Source: an uncultured Planctomycetaceae bacterium (lineage in GTDB: Bacteria > Planctomycetota > Planctomycetia > Pirellulales > UBA1268). From it: a DNA stretch of 20,346 nucleotides. Positions 1 through 7,626 of this stretch are shown here, piece by piece. A model generated the notes under the pieces. The model ran no database searches and was not told the DNA's origin. It saw only the letters and a list, made by a program, of their open reading frames with translations. The first letter of the stretch is position 1, and the number at the start of each line of letters is the position of its first letter. The position numbers and the translations under genes are program-made. Location of the stretch: contig CAJBSQ010000219.1 of NCBI GenBank assembly GCA_903958265.1, positions 1 to 20,346 of the forward strand. Reading direction: 5' to 3'.

Positions 1-185
1 AGGGGGTCGGCGAACGCTCGAGGAGCCTTGGGCGTATCCTCGCCCGGCGACGAGACTTTTGCCGCCCCCGAGCCGGCGATACACGTAAGTCGAATGCGAT
101 CTAGCGGCTCTCAATCACCACACAATCCACCTCCGGATGACCGCCTCCGAGGCCTCCGCCTTGCCCGGCGGTCTCCGCCCGGGCG

Positions 186-221
186 TTCCGGCCTGAGTTC
201 TGGCCCGACTTCTGGCCTAGG
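186..221. repeat. Three-copy 12-base tandem repeat upstream of aroC
   Basis: Three contiguous 12-base units start at 186, 198 and 210. Each begins TTCYGGCC (TTCCGGCC, TTCTGGCC, TTCTGGCC) followed by four variable bases. The array ends 67 bases before the aroC start. Read on the minus strand it would encode a short G-Q-x-S-like peptide repeat, but that reading frame has no ribosome-binding site and no recognisable homology. Its function is unknown; an operator array or chance are both possible. The rest of 1-288 shows no supported gene. Confidence 0.55.
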
Positions 222-251
222 GACACCCCCGTTTCGAAACTAGACTCCATC

Positions 252-279
252 TTGCACTCCCCCCGCCACGCCGTACCCC
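252..279 (+). promoter_or_regulatory. Possible aroC promoter
   Basis: TTGCAC (252-257), a 16-base spacer and TACCCC (274-279) lie just before the aroC start at 289. The -35 resembles those of other genes in this window, but the -10 is poor (only TA fits well). If used, transcription would begin at about the start codon. Confidence 0.25.
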
Positions 280-288
280 CCACTTCCC

Positions 289-1428
289 ATGCTCCGCTAC
301 TGGACCGCCGGTGAATCCCATGGCCCCGCGCTGGTCGCTCTCGTCGACGGCTTCCCGGCCGGGCTCGCGGTCGATCCGGCGGTCATCGACCATGAACTCA
401 AGCGGCGCCAGGGAGGCTACGGCCGCGGCGGCCGCCAGCGGATCGAGACCGACACGGTGACCTTCCTCTCCGGGCTGTGGCGGGGAATGACGCTCGGCAG
501 CCCGCTGGCACTCGAGGTGATCAACAAGGACGCCAAGATGGAGCGGCTCGAAGACGTCGACCGTCCGCGTCCGGGCCATGCCGATCTCGCGGGGTCGATC
601 AAGCATCTCGGCGGCGTCCGCGCCGTGCTCGAACGGGCCAGCGCCCGCGAGACGGCGGCCCGCGTCGCCGCCGGCGGCCTGGCCCGCCAGCTGCTCTCTG
701 CGTTTGGCATCGAGGTCGCCGGCTGGGTCACCGAACTCGGTGGCGTGGTGCTTGGCGGCCGCGCCGGGTCGCTGGCCGAGCTTCGTAGCCTCCGCGAGGC
801 GAGCGAGATCTATTCGCTCCACCCCGAACGCGACCCCGAGGTGACGGCGCTGATCGACAAGGTCGGCAAGGAGGGAGACACGCTCGGCGGCGTGGTGGAG
901 GTCCGCGTCGACGGCCTGCCCATCGGCCTCGGCACGCACGCGCAGTGGGATCGAAAACTCGACGGCCGGCTGGGGCAGGCGGTGATGGCCGTGCAGGCGA
1001 TCAAGGGGGTCGAGATCGGGATGGGCTTCGAGGCGGCCCGCCGGCGCGGCTCCGAGGTGCATGACCCGATCGGCTTCGACGAGGCGGCCCGCGGGGGTCC
1101 CACGCTCGGATTTACGCGGCCCACCAACAACGCCGGCGGCCTCGAGGCGGGCATCACCAACGGCCAGCCGCTCGTCGTCCGCGCGGCGATGAAGCCGATC
1201 GCGACCCTCCGCAAGCCGCTGGGCTCGGTCAACCTCCGCACGAAGGAGTCTGAGGAGGCGGCCTACGAGCGGAGCGACGTGTGCGCCGTGAGTGCGGCAA
1301 GCGTGATCGTGGAGAACGTGGTCGCCTTCGAAGTCGCCGCGGCGCTCGTGGACAAGTTCGGGGGCGACAGCGTCGAGGAGATGCAGGCCCGCTGGAACCT
1401 CTACCACGAGCTCGCCAGGAAACGCTGA
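289..1428 (+). CDS. aroC: Chorismate synthase
   Basis: This 379-residue protein converts 5-enolpyruvylshikimate-3-phosphate to chorismate, the last common step of aromatic amino acid synthesis. It is a cytoplasmic enzyme that needs reduced FMN. Family signatures are visible: the N-terminal GESHG motif (residues 8-12, with the catalytic-type His11), the GHADLAG segment, the SARETAARVAAG signature around residue 120, and RPTNNAGGLEAGI followed by KPIATL in the C-terminal half. Length is normal for the short bacterial form. The start was chosen because the conserved N-terminus (MLRYWTAGESHG) begins there. No strong Shine-Dalgarno sequence precedes it. The next gene follows after 38 bases on the same strand and may be cotranscribed. 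The long antisense reading frame over this gene is a GC artefact. Confidence 0.97.
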   Translation: MLRYWTAGESHGPALVALVDGFPAGLAVDPAVIDHELKRRQGGYGRGGRQRIETDTVTFLSGLWRGMTLGSPLALEVINKDAKMERLEDVDRPRPGHADLAGSIKHLGGVRAVLERASARETAARVAAGGLARQLLSAFGIEVAGWVTELGGVVLGGRAGSLAELRSLREASEIYSLHPERDPEVTALIDKVGKEGDTLGGVVEVRVDGLPIGLGTHAQWDRKLDGRLGQAVMAVQAIKGVEIGMGFEAARRRGSEVHDPIGFDEAARGGPTLGFTRPTNNAGGLEAGITNGQPLVVRAAMKPIATLRKPLGSVNLRTKESEEAAYERSDVCAVSAASVIVENVVAFEVAAALVDKFGGDSVEEMQARWNLYHELARKR

Positions 1429-1466
1429 GCGGGGCCCGGCGGAACGGCCCTTCCGGGAGAACAAGG

Positions 1467-2783
1467 ATGTTCATCGAGCGGTCGGCTGGTCGGATCCGGC
1501 TGGCCCGGCTGACGTTCGTGATCGTCGCCCTGCTGCCGTGCGCGATGCTGGCCGCCTGGGCCGTGGCGCGCGGATCGGCGGGGCATCGCGAGGCGGTGCG
1601 AGTCCGCTGGCAGCAGTCGATCGGCCTGCCGTTGACGATCGGTGCCGTGGAGCATCCGCGGCCCGGGGTGGTGCGGGCGCGTTCGTGTGTCGTCCGCACC
1701 CCGACGGGCCGGACACTCGTCGAGATTCCCACCATCGAGGTCGAGTCGGCGGACACCGAGGATCGGCTGCGGGTGGACACGGCACGACTCGACCCGCAGG
1801 CGGCCCTCGTGCTCGGCGGACTCGTGCGGGAATGGCTGCGGAGCGACGCCCGCCATCCCCGCAACTGCGTGATCGAGGCCGGCGACTTCGCCTGGACGGG
1901 CTGCGGCCGGGAGTCTGGGCCGACCGCATCACCGCCGACGAGCCTGCGGATCGAGTGCGTCGCGCAGGGCGAGACGCGGGCGGTCCGCATCGTGTGTCGT
2001 CCTGATGGTCCGGAAGGCAGCGAGGCCGACGACGAGGTGCGAATGGTCCGCACGCTCGACGCCGGCGACCGCGAGGGCCGCGAGCGATTCGAGGTCGATG
2101 GGCGGCTCTCGCATCCGCAGCCGCTGCCCGTGATGGCTGCCGTGGCCGGGTGGTCCGACGGCACCGCAGATGCCGCGGGTTGGTCGGCGACCGTCGCCGG
2201 GGAGTTCCACGCCACGCATGACGCGGCCGGTTGGAGTGGCACTGCCACCGGCCGCATCGACGAGATCGACCTCGGCTCGGTGACGAAGGTGCTGGGCGCC
2301 CGCGGGGCGGGAACCGCCTGGGTCGACGCGTCACGGGTGGCGTGGAGCGACGGCCGACTCGCCGCCGCAGCCGTCGAGTGCGGCTGTGGCCGAGGATGGG
2401 TCGATGCGCCGCTCTTCGATCGCCTCGTCATCGCGCTGGGGTGCCGGCCGACAGCGGCCGCCCGATCGACGGGCGAGCCCGTGCGTTCCTTCGATTCGGC
2501 GGGGTGCGTGATGAAACTCGAGGGCGACCGGATGACCCTGCAGCCAGCGCTCGGCGACGCGGTCGCCGTTGCCGGGGGGGCGGCCCTGCTGCATGCCCCC
2601 TCGGCACCGGTCCCGTTCGATCGGCTCGCCTGGGTGCTCTCGCCTCCGGCGGCCACGTTTGTGCCGGCCGATGGCCCCGGTGCGTGGCTGATGTCGGTGC
2701 TGCCCGCCAAGCCGACCGAGCGGTCGGAATCGGGAGCACGGGCCGAAAACCCCTCGGATGGGGATCAGCACCGCGGGTTTTGA
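1467..2783 (+). CDS. Membrane-anchored protein of unknown function
   Basis: I do not recognise this 438-residue protein. Residues about 12-33 form one hydrophobic segment (LTFVIVALLPCAMLAAWAVA) after an Arg-rich N-terminus, so it is probably a type II membrane protein or uncleaved-signal protein with a large extracytoplasmic part. The C-terminal two thirds are rich in Gly, Ala, Asp and short beta-like stretches. The motif AGWS occurs three times within about 40 residues (nt about 2146-2244), twice as DAAGWSxTxxG. The pattern of short beta strands with repeated G-x-G-x-I loosely recalls AsmA/TamB-type proteins, but I cannot confirm this. The GGGAGA at 1455-1460, 6 bases before the ATG, supports this start over earlier in-frame codons inside aroC. 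Third-position GC bias supports coding, and the neighbour upstream is aroC. Confidence 0.75.
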   Translation: MFIERSAGRIRLARLTFVIVALLPCAMLAAWAVARGSAGHREAVRVRWQQSIGLPLTIGAVEHPRPGVVRARSCVVRTPTGRTLVEIPTIEVESADTEDRLRVDTARLDPQAALVLGGLVREWLRSDARHPRNCVIEAGDFAWTGCGRESGPTASPPTSLRIECVAQGETRAVRIVCRPDGPEGSEADDEVRMVRTLDAGDREGRERFEVDGRLSHPQPLPVMAAVAGWSDGTADAAGWSATVAGEFHATHDAAGWSGTATGRIDEIDLGSVTKVLGARGAGTAWVDASRVAWSDGRLAAAAVECGCGRGWVDAPLFDRLVIALGCRPTAAARSTGEPVRSFDSAGCVMKLEGDRMTLQPALGDAVAVAGGAALLHAPSAPVPFDRLAWVLSPPAATFVPADGPGAWLMSVLPAKPTERSESGARAENPSDGDQHRGF

Positions 2784-2854
2784 CGCAGTTTTGACGTCCG
2801 CCGGACCGGGTTCTGACGGCTTCCGACTGCCCAAATCGCGGTCCTGGCGTCAGA
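2778..2854. repeat. Phased TTYTGACG boxes
   Basis: TTTTGACG occurs at 2778-2785 and 2789-2796, and TTCTGACG at 2811-2818. Offsets are 11 and 22 bases, so all three lie on one helical face. An inverted CGTCAGA lies at 2848-2854. The first box overlaps the stop codon of the unknown membrane-protein gene; the set lies about 120-200 bases upstream of the desaturase start. The boxes contain TTGACG/CTGACG, which look like -35 elements, but I found no good -10 at 16-18 bases. They could be a regulator-binding array. Confidence 0.4.
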
Positions 2855-2974
2855 GTATCACAGTCGTCGATGACAGCGCGGACGCCCCACGGAACAACTG
2901 GTTCTCGGAGCGTCCTGAAGCACCGCCTCCCTCACCACCTTCCACCACTCTCTACCACTCTCCTTAGGGGCCGC

Positions 2975-4048
2975 ATGATGTCGCCACACTCCCCCGCTTC
3001 GGATCGCTATCGTGACGCCGGGTTTGACGCCGGAGTGAACGCCAGCGACCAGAGGGACGGCGGCGGCACAGCCGTGGCGGAGCCGTGCGACGCATTCGGT
3101 CGTTCGGCGATCCACGACCCTCGCGGTGACGTGACTGCCGGTGGTCCAGCCGTCGAGCCGCGAAATGAAAACGGCGCGGCGCACTGGGCCGATCTCGATT
3201 GGCCCTCGGTCATCTGGATTGGCGGCGTTCACTTGGCCGCTCTCTTGGCCCCCTTCTACTTCACCTGGTCTGGCCTGGCGATCTGCCTCGCGCTCTACTG
3301 GGTCACTGGAGGCCTGGGCGTCTGTCTGGGTTATCACCGCCTGCTGACGCACGGAAGTTTTCAGACGACGAAGCCGATGCGGTTCCTGTTTGCCCTGCTC
3401 GGGGGCGTGTCAGGCGAGGGCTCGGCGATCGATTGGGTCGCCAACCACCGCAAGCACCACGCCTTCAGCGATCAGGATGGCGATCCGCACACGCCCCGCG
3501 ATGGCGGCTGGTGGGCCCACATGCTCTGGATTTTCCCGCAGCACACGCGGGAGGAACTTGCGGCACACACGAAGCGGTGGGCGCCCGACCTGGTCAAGGA
3601 CAAGGGCGTGGTGTTCCTCCACAAAACGTTCCTGGTCTGGCACATTCTTCTCGGCAGTGCGCTGCTCGGCGCGGGCTGGACCTTTTTCGACCGTTTTACC
3701 GGCGTCTCCTGGCTCATCTGGGGGCTGGCGGTGCGGATGGTGATCGTGTTTCACATCACCTGGCTCGTGAACTCCGCCAGCCACATGTGGGGCTACCGCA
3801 ACTACGAAACCACCGACGACTCCCGCAATCTCTGGTGGGTGGGCCTGCTCGCCTTTGGCGAGGGCTGGCACAACAACCACCATGCCTATCAGCGAATGGC
3901 CGCCCACGGGCACCGCTGGTGGGAACTCGACCCGACCTACTGGGTGATCCGCGGCCTGGAGTCGGTCGGTCTCGCCTGGGACGTCGTGCACACTCGGCAT
4001 GGAATCAGCCGGAAGCCCCCCCTGCAGACCGCCGCAAACCGGGCCTGA
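2975..4048 (+). CDS. Membrane-bound acyl-CoA/fatty acid desaturase
   Basis: This 357-residue di-iron desaturase should introduce a double bond (probably delta-9) into acyl chains of membrane lipids, using oxygen and an electron donor. The three histidine boxes are intact: HRLLTH (residues 121-126), HRKHH (158-162) and HNNHH (299-303). Hydrophobic stretches lie at about 75-115 and 220-265, arranged as in the family. About the first 70 residues are hydrophilic, rich in Gly and Asp, and are not part of the family core. ATG codons at 2975 and 2978 are both possible; AGGGG at 2966-2970 fits the second slightly better. The earlier in-frame ATG at 2870 has no ribosome-binding site. No ferredoxin or reductase gene is adjacent. 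Exact substrate is not readable from sequence. Confidence 0.92.
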   Translation: MMSPHSPASDRYRDAGFDAGVNASDQRDGGGTAVAEPCDAFGRSAIHDPRGDVTAGGPAVEPRNENGAAHWADLDWPSVIWIGGVHLAALLAPFYFTWSGLAICLALYWVTGGLGVCLGYHRLLTHGSFQTTKPMRFLFALLGGVSGEGSAIDWVANHRKHHAFSDQDGDPHTPRDGGWWAHMLWIFPQHTREELAAHTKRWAPDLVKDKGVVFLHKTFLVWHILLGSALLGAGWTFFDRFTGVSWLIWGLAVRMVIVFHITWLVNSASHMWGYRNYETTDDSRNLWWVGLLAFGEGWHNNHHAYQRMAAHGHRWWELDPTYWVIRGLESVGLAWDVVHTRHGISRKPPLQTAANRA

Positions 4049-4060
4049 GCCGGCCGCCGG

Positions 4061-4088
4061 TTGCATTTCCCAGGGTCACCGCTACACT
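4061..4088 (+). promoter_or_regulatory. Predicted rpsO promoter
   Basis: TTGCAT (4061-4066), a 16-base spacer and TACACT (4083-4088) resemble a housekeeping sigma-70 promoter. The -10 hexamer is the same as the one before hisH. It would give a leader of about 55 bases before rpsO, long enough for translational autoregulation by S15. It lies only 12 bases after the desaturase stop codon. Confidence 0.5.
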
Positions 4089-4149
4089 CTGCACCACGAA
4101 TCCCAAACCCAAACAATCAATGCCGCCCGTGACGGGTGGATGACGGCTG

Positions 4150-4419
4150 ATGTCGCTTACCAAAGAACGCAAAAACGAGCTGATTGGTGCCCACCGGCGG
4201 GGAACCGCTGACACCGGTTCAGCCGAGATCCAGATCGCCCTGCTGACTGGGCGGATCTCGCACCTGACGGACCACTTCAAAAAGCACTCCAAAGACTTCG
4301 CCAGCCGGCGGGGTCTGCTCATGATGGTGAGCCGTCGTCGCAGGCTTCTCGATTACCTCAAGCGGGTGGCCCCGCAGCGGTATCTGGACATCATCCGCCG
4401 CCTGGAGATCCGCAAGTAG
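4150..4419 (+). CDS. rpsO: 30S ribosomal protein S15
   Basis: This 89-residue protein, exactly the usual length, binds the central domain of 16S rRNA and nucleates assembly of the small-subunit platform. Recognisable features are the N-terminal TGSAEIQIALLTGRI segment, the LTDHFKKHSKD helix, and the basic RRGLLMMVSRRRRLLDYLK segment that contacts rRNA. The C-terminus matches the family (YLDIIRRLEIRK). A weak GGGTGGA at 4134-4140 is the only Shine-Dalgarno-like sequence. It is followed by pnp on the same strand, the arrangement found in many bacteria. Confidence 0.98.
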   Translation: MSLTKERKNELIGAHRRGTADTGSAEIQIALLTGRISHLTDHFKKHSKDFASRRGLLMMVSRRRRLLDYLKRVAPQRYLDIIRRLEIRK

Positions 4420-4467
4420 CGGACGGCCTCGGCGAGTGCCGGGTCGACTTCGGCTGGCGTTGATTGG

Positions 4468-4515
4468 TCGGACGTTCCGGCGGACCCCGAAAGTGGTTCC
4501 GCAGTTCGGACGTTC
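4468..4515. repeat. Direct repeat in the rpsO-pnp spacer
   Basis: TCGGACGTTC occurs at 4468-4477 and 4506-4515, 38 bases apart, in the 211-base gap between rpsO and pnp. This gap also has several short inverted segments but no clean terminator with a T-run. In Escherichia coli the equivalent region carries the RNase III site through which PNPase controls its own mRNA. Whether this repeat has such a role is unknown. Confidence 0.35.
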
Positions 4516-4630
4516 GTCGGGAGGGATTCGCCCGGGCGCTCCGTTGCGTCCGGCAAGAGCAACGAAGGCACATTCGCGCTCTGGCGACCTGGTGGTCGCG
4601 AGGCGGATGCGAAGGGAAGGACAAATACCA

Positions 4631-6772
4631 GTGTTGAAGCAACGCGTTGAGCGGCAGATCGGTGACGGCACCCTGGCGATCGAGACGGGTTTCCTGGCCA
4701 AGCAGGCGGCGGGCAGCGTGCTCGTGACCTACGGCGAGACGGTCGTGCTCGTGGCCTCGGCCACCGGAGCGCCCCGCGCCGGCATCGATTTCTTTCCGCT
4801 GACCTGCGACTACCGCGAGCGGGTCGCTGCAGCCGGCAAGTTTCCCGGCGGCTTCCTCAAGCGGGAAGGCCGGCCCACGCTCAAAGAGACGCTGACGTCA
4901 CGGCTGATGGACCGACCGATCCGACCGCTCTTTCCAGAGGGCTTCTTCGACGAAGTCCAGGTGCAGGCCAACGTGTTGGCTAGCGACCGGCAGAACGATC
5001 CCGACGTGCTCGCGATGATTGGCGGATCGGCGGCCCTGTGCATTTCGCCGCTGCCCTTCCAGGGGCCGATCGGGAGTGTGCGCATCGCCCAGATCGACGG
5101 CCGATTCGTGCCGTTCCCGACGATCGACCAGCTCGAAGAGAGTGATCTCGACCTCATCGTCTCCGGCAGTCCGACCGCGGTGCTCATGATCGAGGGCTTC
5201 GCCCGCGAGATGCCCGAGGACCGGATGTTCCAGGCGCTGGAGGAAGCCCACCGCATCATTCGCGTGATCTGCGAAATGCAGGAAGAGCTCATCCGCAAGG
5301 CAGGCAAGCCGAAGAAGGAATACGTGCTGGCCGACTACTCGGCCCTCCGCGATCGCCTGACTCGTGATTACCTCGGCGAGCTGAAGGCCGCCAAGGCGAT
5401 CATGGTCAAGCAGGATCGCGGCCAGGCGGTGAAGGCGTTGAAGGAAAAGGCGAAGGCTGCCGTGGCCCCCACGGAGCCGGCCTTCGGGTTCAAGCCGGGA
5501 GCGGCCGGCGGCACCAGTGATGCCGACTTCTCGCACGTCTGGCACGGCCTAGAGGAGCGGGCGGTCCGCGAACTGATCCTCGAAGGCAAGCGGCCTGACG
5601 GCCGCGACCACACGTCGCTGCGTCAGCTCCACTGCGAAGTCGACCTGCTCCCGCGGGTGCATGGCTCGGCTCTGTTTCAGCGGGGCGAGACGCAGTCGCT
5701 CGTCACCATCACGCTGGGCACCGGCCGGGACGAGCAGCGGGTCGACGGTCTGATCGAGGAGTATTCGAAGAAGTTCATGCTCGACTACTACTTCCCCTCC
5801 TATTCCGTGGGCGAGGTGCGTCCGATCCGCGGCCCCGGCCGTCGTGAACTCGGCCACGGCGCCCTGGCTGAGCGAAGCGTGAAGCCGGTGCTGCCCGATC
5901 CGGATGTGTTTCCCTACACGATCCGGGTGATCTCAGACATCCTCGAGTCAAACGGTTCGAGCTCGATGGCGAGTGTCTGTGCCGCGACCCTCGGCCTGAT
6001 GGCGGCGGGCGTGCCGATCACGCACCCGGTCGCCGGCATCTCCGTCGGCCTGGTGAAGCAAAACGACCAGCAGTGGGTGCTCCTCACCGATATCATCGGC
6101 GACGAGGATCACTACGGCGATATGGACTTCAAGATCGCCGGCTCGCAAAACGGTATCACGGGCATCCAACTCGACCTCAAGATCAACGGCATCTCGCCGG
6201 CGATCATCGAGGCCACGCTGCGGCAGTCCCGCGAGGCCCGTCTCGAAATCCTCAAGACCATGCTCTCGGCGATCCGTCGGCCGCGGCCGGAGATTTCGCC
6301 ATGGGCGCCGCGGCTTTTGCGGACTCGGATCGACCCCCAGAAGATCGGGCTCCTGATCGGCCCGGGTGGCAAGACCATCCGCGGCATTCAGGAGGCGACG
6401 GGGGCCAACATCGACGTCGAGGACGACGGCACGGTCACGGTCGCCAGCCACGACGCCGAAGGGGCGATGGCGGCCATGGCTCAGATCGAGGGCCTCACTG
6501 CGTCGATTCAGGTTGGCCGAATCTACGAGGGTCGGGTCACGAGCATCAAGGATTTCGGTGCCTTCATCGAGCTGGTGCCCGGTAAGGACGGCCTCTGCCA
6601 CGTGAGTGAACTCTCCGACGATTTCGTGAAGAGCGTGGCCGATTTCTGCCGCATTGGCGACGTCATGCGGGTGAAGGTGATCGCTGTCGACGACCAGGAT
6701 CGCGTCAAGCTCAGCCGCAAGGCAGTGCTGCGGGAGCAGGCCGAGGCTGCAGGCAGCCCGGCGGCGGAGTGA
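4631..6772 (+). CDS. pnp: Polyribonucleotide nucleotidyltransferase (PNPase)
   Basis: This 713-residue enzyme degrades RNA 3' to 5' by phosphorolysis and acts in mRNA turnover. Domains in order: RNase PH-like domain 1 (about 10-145, with GKFPGGFLKREGRP), a helical linker, RNase PH-like domain 2 (about 320-555), a KH domain with GPGGK (about 575) and an S1 domain (about 626-695). The catalytic set is present in DEDHYGDMDFK: D493, D499 and K501 correspond to D486, D492 and K494 of the E. coli enzyme. The start is GTG at 4631, where family similarity begins (VLKQRVERQIGDG) and where AAGGGAAGGA lies about 10 bases upstream. The open frame continues upstream to an ATG at 4436, but that part looks like noncoding spacer. 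Probably expressed with rpsO. Confidence 0.97.
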   Translation: MLKQRVERQIGDGTLAIETGFLAKQAAGSVLVTYGETVVLVASATGAPRAGIDFFPLTCDYRERVAAAGKFPGGFLKREGRPTLKETLTSRLMDRPIRPLFPEGFFDEVQVQANVLASDRQNDPDVLAMIGGSAALCISPLPFQGPIGSVRIAQIDGRFVPFPTIDQLEESDLDLIVSGSPTAVLMIEGFAREMPEDRMFQALEEAHRIIRVICEMQEELIRKAGKPKKEYVLADYSALRDRLTRDYLGELKAAKAIMVKQDRGQAVKALKEKAKAAVAPTEPAFGFKPGAAGGTSDADFSHVWHGLEERAVRELILEGKRPDGRDHTSLRQLHCEVDLLPRVHGSALFQRGETQSLVTITLGTGRDEQRVDGLIEEYSKKFMLDYYFPSYSVGEVRPIRGPGRRELGHGALAERSVKPVLPDPDVFPYTIRVISDILESNGSSSMASVCAATLGLMAAGVPITHPVAGISVGLVKQNDQQWVLLTDIIGDEDHYGDMDFKIAGSQNGITGIQLDLKINGISPAIIEATLRQSREARLEILKTMLSAIRRPRPEISPWAPRLLRTRIDPQKIGLLIGPGGKTIRGIQEATGANIDVEDDGTVTVASHDAEGAMAAMAQIEGLTASIQVGRIYEGRVTSIKDFGAFIELVPGKDGLCHVSELSDDFVKSVADFCRIGDVMRVKVIAVDDQDRVKLSRKAVLREQAEAAGSPAAE

Positions 6773-6806
6773 TCTTCCACAGAGACTCGTGAGGGCGGAT
6801 CCGGCC

Positions 6807-7574
6807 ATGTCGTCCGATGACGATTGGGATCACTCGCGGGCCGAAACGTATGCGGAGTTCGCGGCTCTCGTGGGCGGCCTCGCCCACGAGATCCGCAACC
6901 CGCTGTCGACGATCCGGCTCAACATGGAACTCCTCGCGGAGGACTTCGAGAGCACCGATCCGGACTCGCCGACGAAGCACCGCGACCGCCGGGCCAAGGC
7001 GAAGATCGACCTGGTGCGTCAGGAGTGCGATCGGCTGCAGAAACTGCTTGGCGACTTCCTCGACTTCGCCCGCCAGGAGTCGTTGACGCTCGAGCCGGGC
7101 AACCTCAACGCCGAACTCTCCCAACTGCTCGATTTTTTTGCGATCCGAGCGGAGGAGTCGGGGGTTGAGGTCGTGCGGTATCTCGATCCGGAACTGCCGG
7201 CAGTCCGGCTCGATCGTGAGACCTTCCGGTCAGCCGTCCTCAATCTGCTCATCAACGCCGTCCAGGCCATGGAGGCGGGGGGCGAACTTGTCGTGCGGAC
7301 ACGGCCCTCGGGGCTCGGCGTACTCCTCGAACTGATCGACACGGGCCCGGGCATGGATCCCGAGACGCTGGGCAAGGTATTCGGGGCCTTCTACACGACC
7401 AAGCAGGGAGGCTCCGGGCTCGGTCTGCCAACCGCCCGGAAAATCGTCGAGGCCCACGGAGGTACGATCGACGTCGAGAGTGCCCCCGGCCGCGGCACCA
7501 AGGTCACGATCTGGCTCCCCGCGCCGCCGCGGCTGCCCAAGGCGGGGCGGCCCGCGGCCGGGCCGGTGACCTGA
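6807..7574 (+). CDS. Soluble sensor histidine kinase, NtrB-like
   Basis: This 255-residue kinase autophosphorylates and should pass phosphate to the response regulator encoded 52 bases downstream. It begins almost directly with the HisKA dimerisation domain: the H-box LAHEIRNPL has its phospho-acceptor at His27. The HATPase_c domain follows, with N-box INAVQAM (N150), G1 box DTGPGMD, F-box FGAFYTTK and G2 box GSGLGL. There is no transmembrane segment, PAS, GAF or HAMP domain, so any signal must come through a partner or the core itself. The ATG at 6807 was chosen with GAGGG at 6791-6795; a GTG at 6789 would add six residues. It lies 34 bases after pnp. The target signal is unknown. Confidence 0.9.
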   Translation: MSSDDDWDHSRAETYAEFAALVGGLAHEIRNPLSTIRLNMELLAEDFESTDPDSPTKHRDRRAKAKIDLVRQECDRLQKLLGDFLDFARQESLTLEPGNLNAELSQLLDFFAIRAEESGVEVVRYLDPELPAVRLDRETFRSAVLNLLINAVQAMEAGGELVVRTRPSGLGVLLELIDTGPGMDPETLGKVFGAFYTTKQGGSGLGLPTARKIVEAHGGTIDVESAPGRGTKVTIWLPAPPRLPKAGRPAAGPVT

Positions 7575-7589
7575 CGCGCGAACCGTAAC

Positions 7590-7619
7590 TGGACGCCCGC
7601 CCCCGGGGCTTCGTACCAT
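7590..7619 (+). promoter_or_regulatory. Predicted promoter of the response-regulator gene, short-leader
   Basis: TGGACG (7590-7595), an 18-base spacer and TACCAT (7614-7619) precede the ATG at 7627 by only 7 bases. No Shine-Dalgarno sequence is present. If this promoter is used, the mRNA would start at or next to the ATG, separately from the kinase gene. Confidence 0.4.
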
Positions 7620-7626
7620 CGCTCCT

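Noticed and set aside
28..243. Small plus-strand frame before aroC
   Set aside because: It has no ribosome-binding site, Ser/Pro/Arg-rich shadow composition and no recognisable similarity.
217..1464. 415-residue minus-strand open frame over aroC
   Set aside because: It is antisense to a clear chorismate synthase, rich in Arg/His/Pro without recognisable motifs, and typical of mirror frames in GC-rich DNA.
1229..2710. 493-residue minus-strand open frame over the unknown membrane protein
   Set aside because: Composition is dominated by Ser, Arg, Pro and Thr, without domains or ribosome-binding site. The plus-strand frame has a membrane anchor and a ribosome-binding site.
3199..4143. 314-residue plus-strand frame overlapping the desaturase
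   Set aside because: It is out of frame with the three histidine boxes and has Arg/Pro-rich composition typical of a shifted reading.
4436..4630. N-terminal extension of PNPase from the ATG at 4436
   Set aside because: The translated part is Arg-rich and unlike PNPase. A good ribosome-binding site and the conserved N-terminus support the GTG at 4631.
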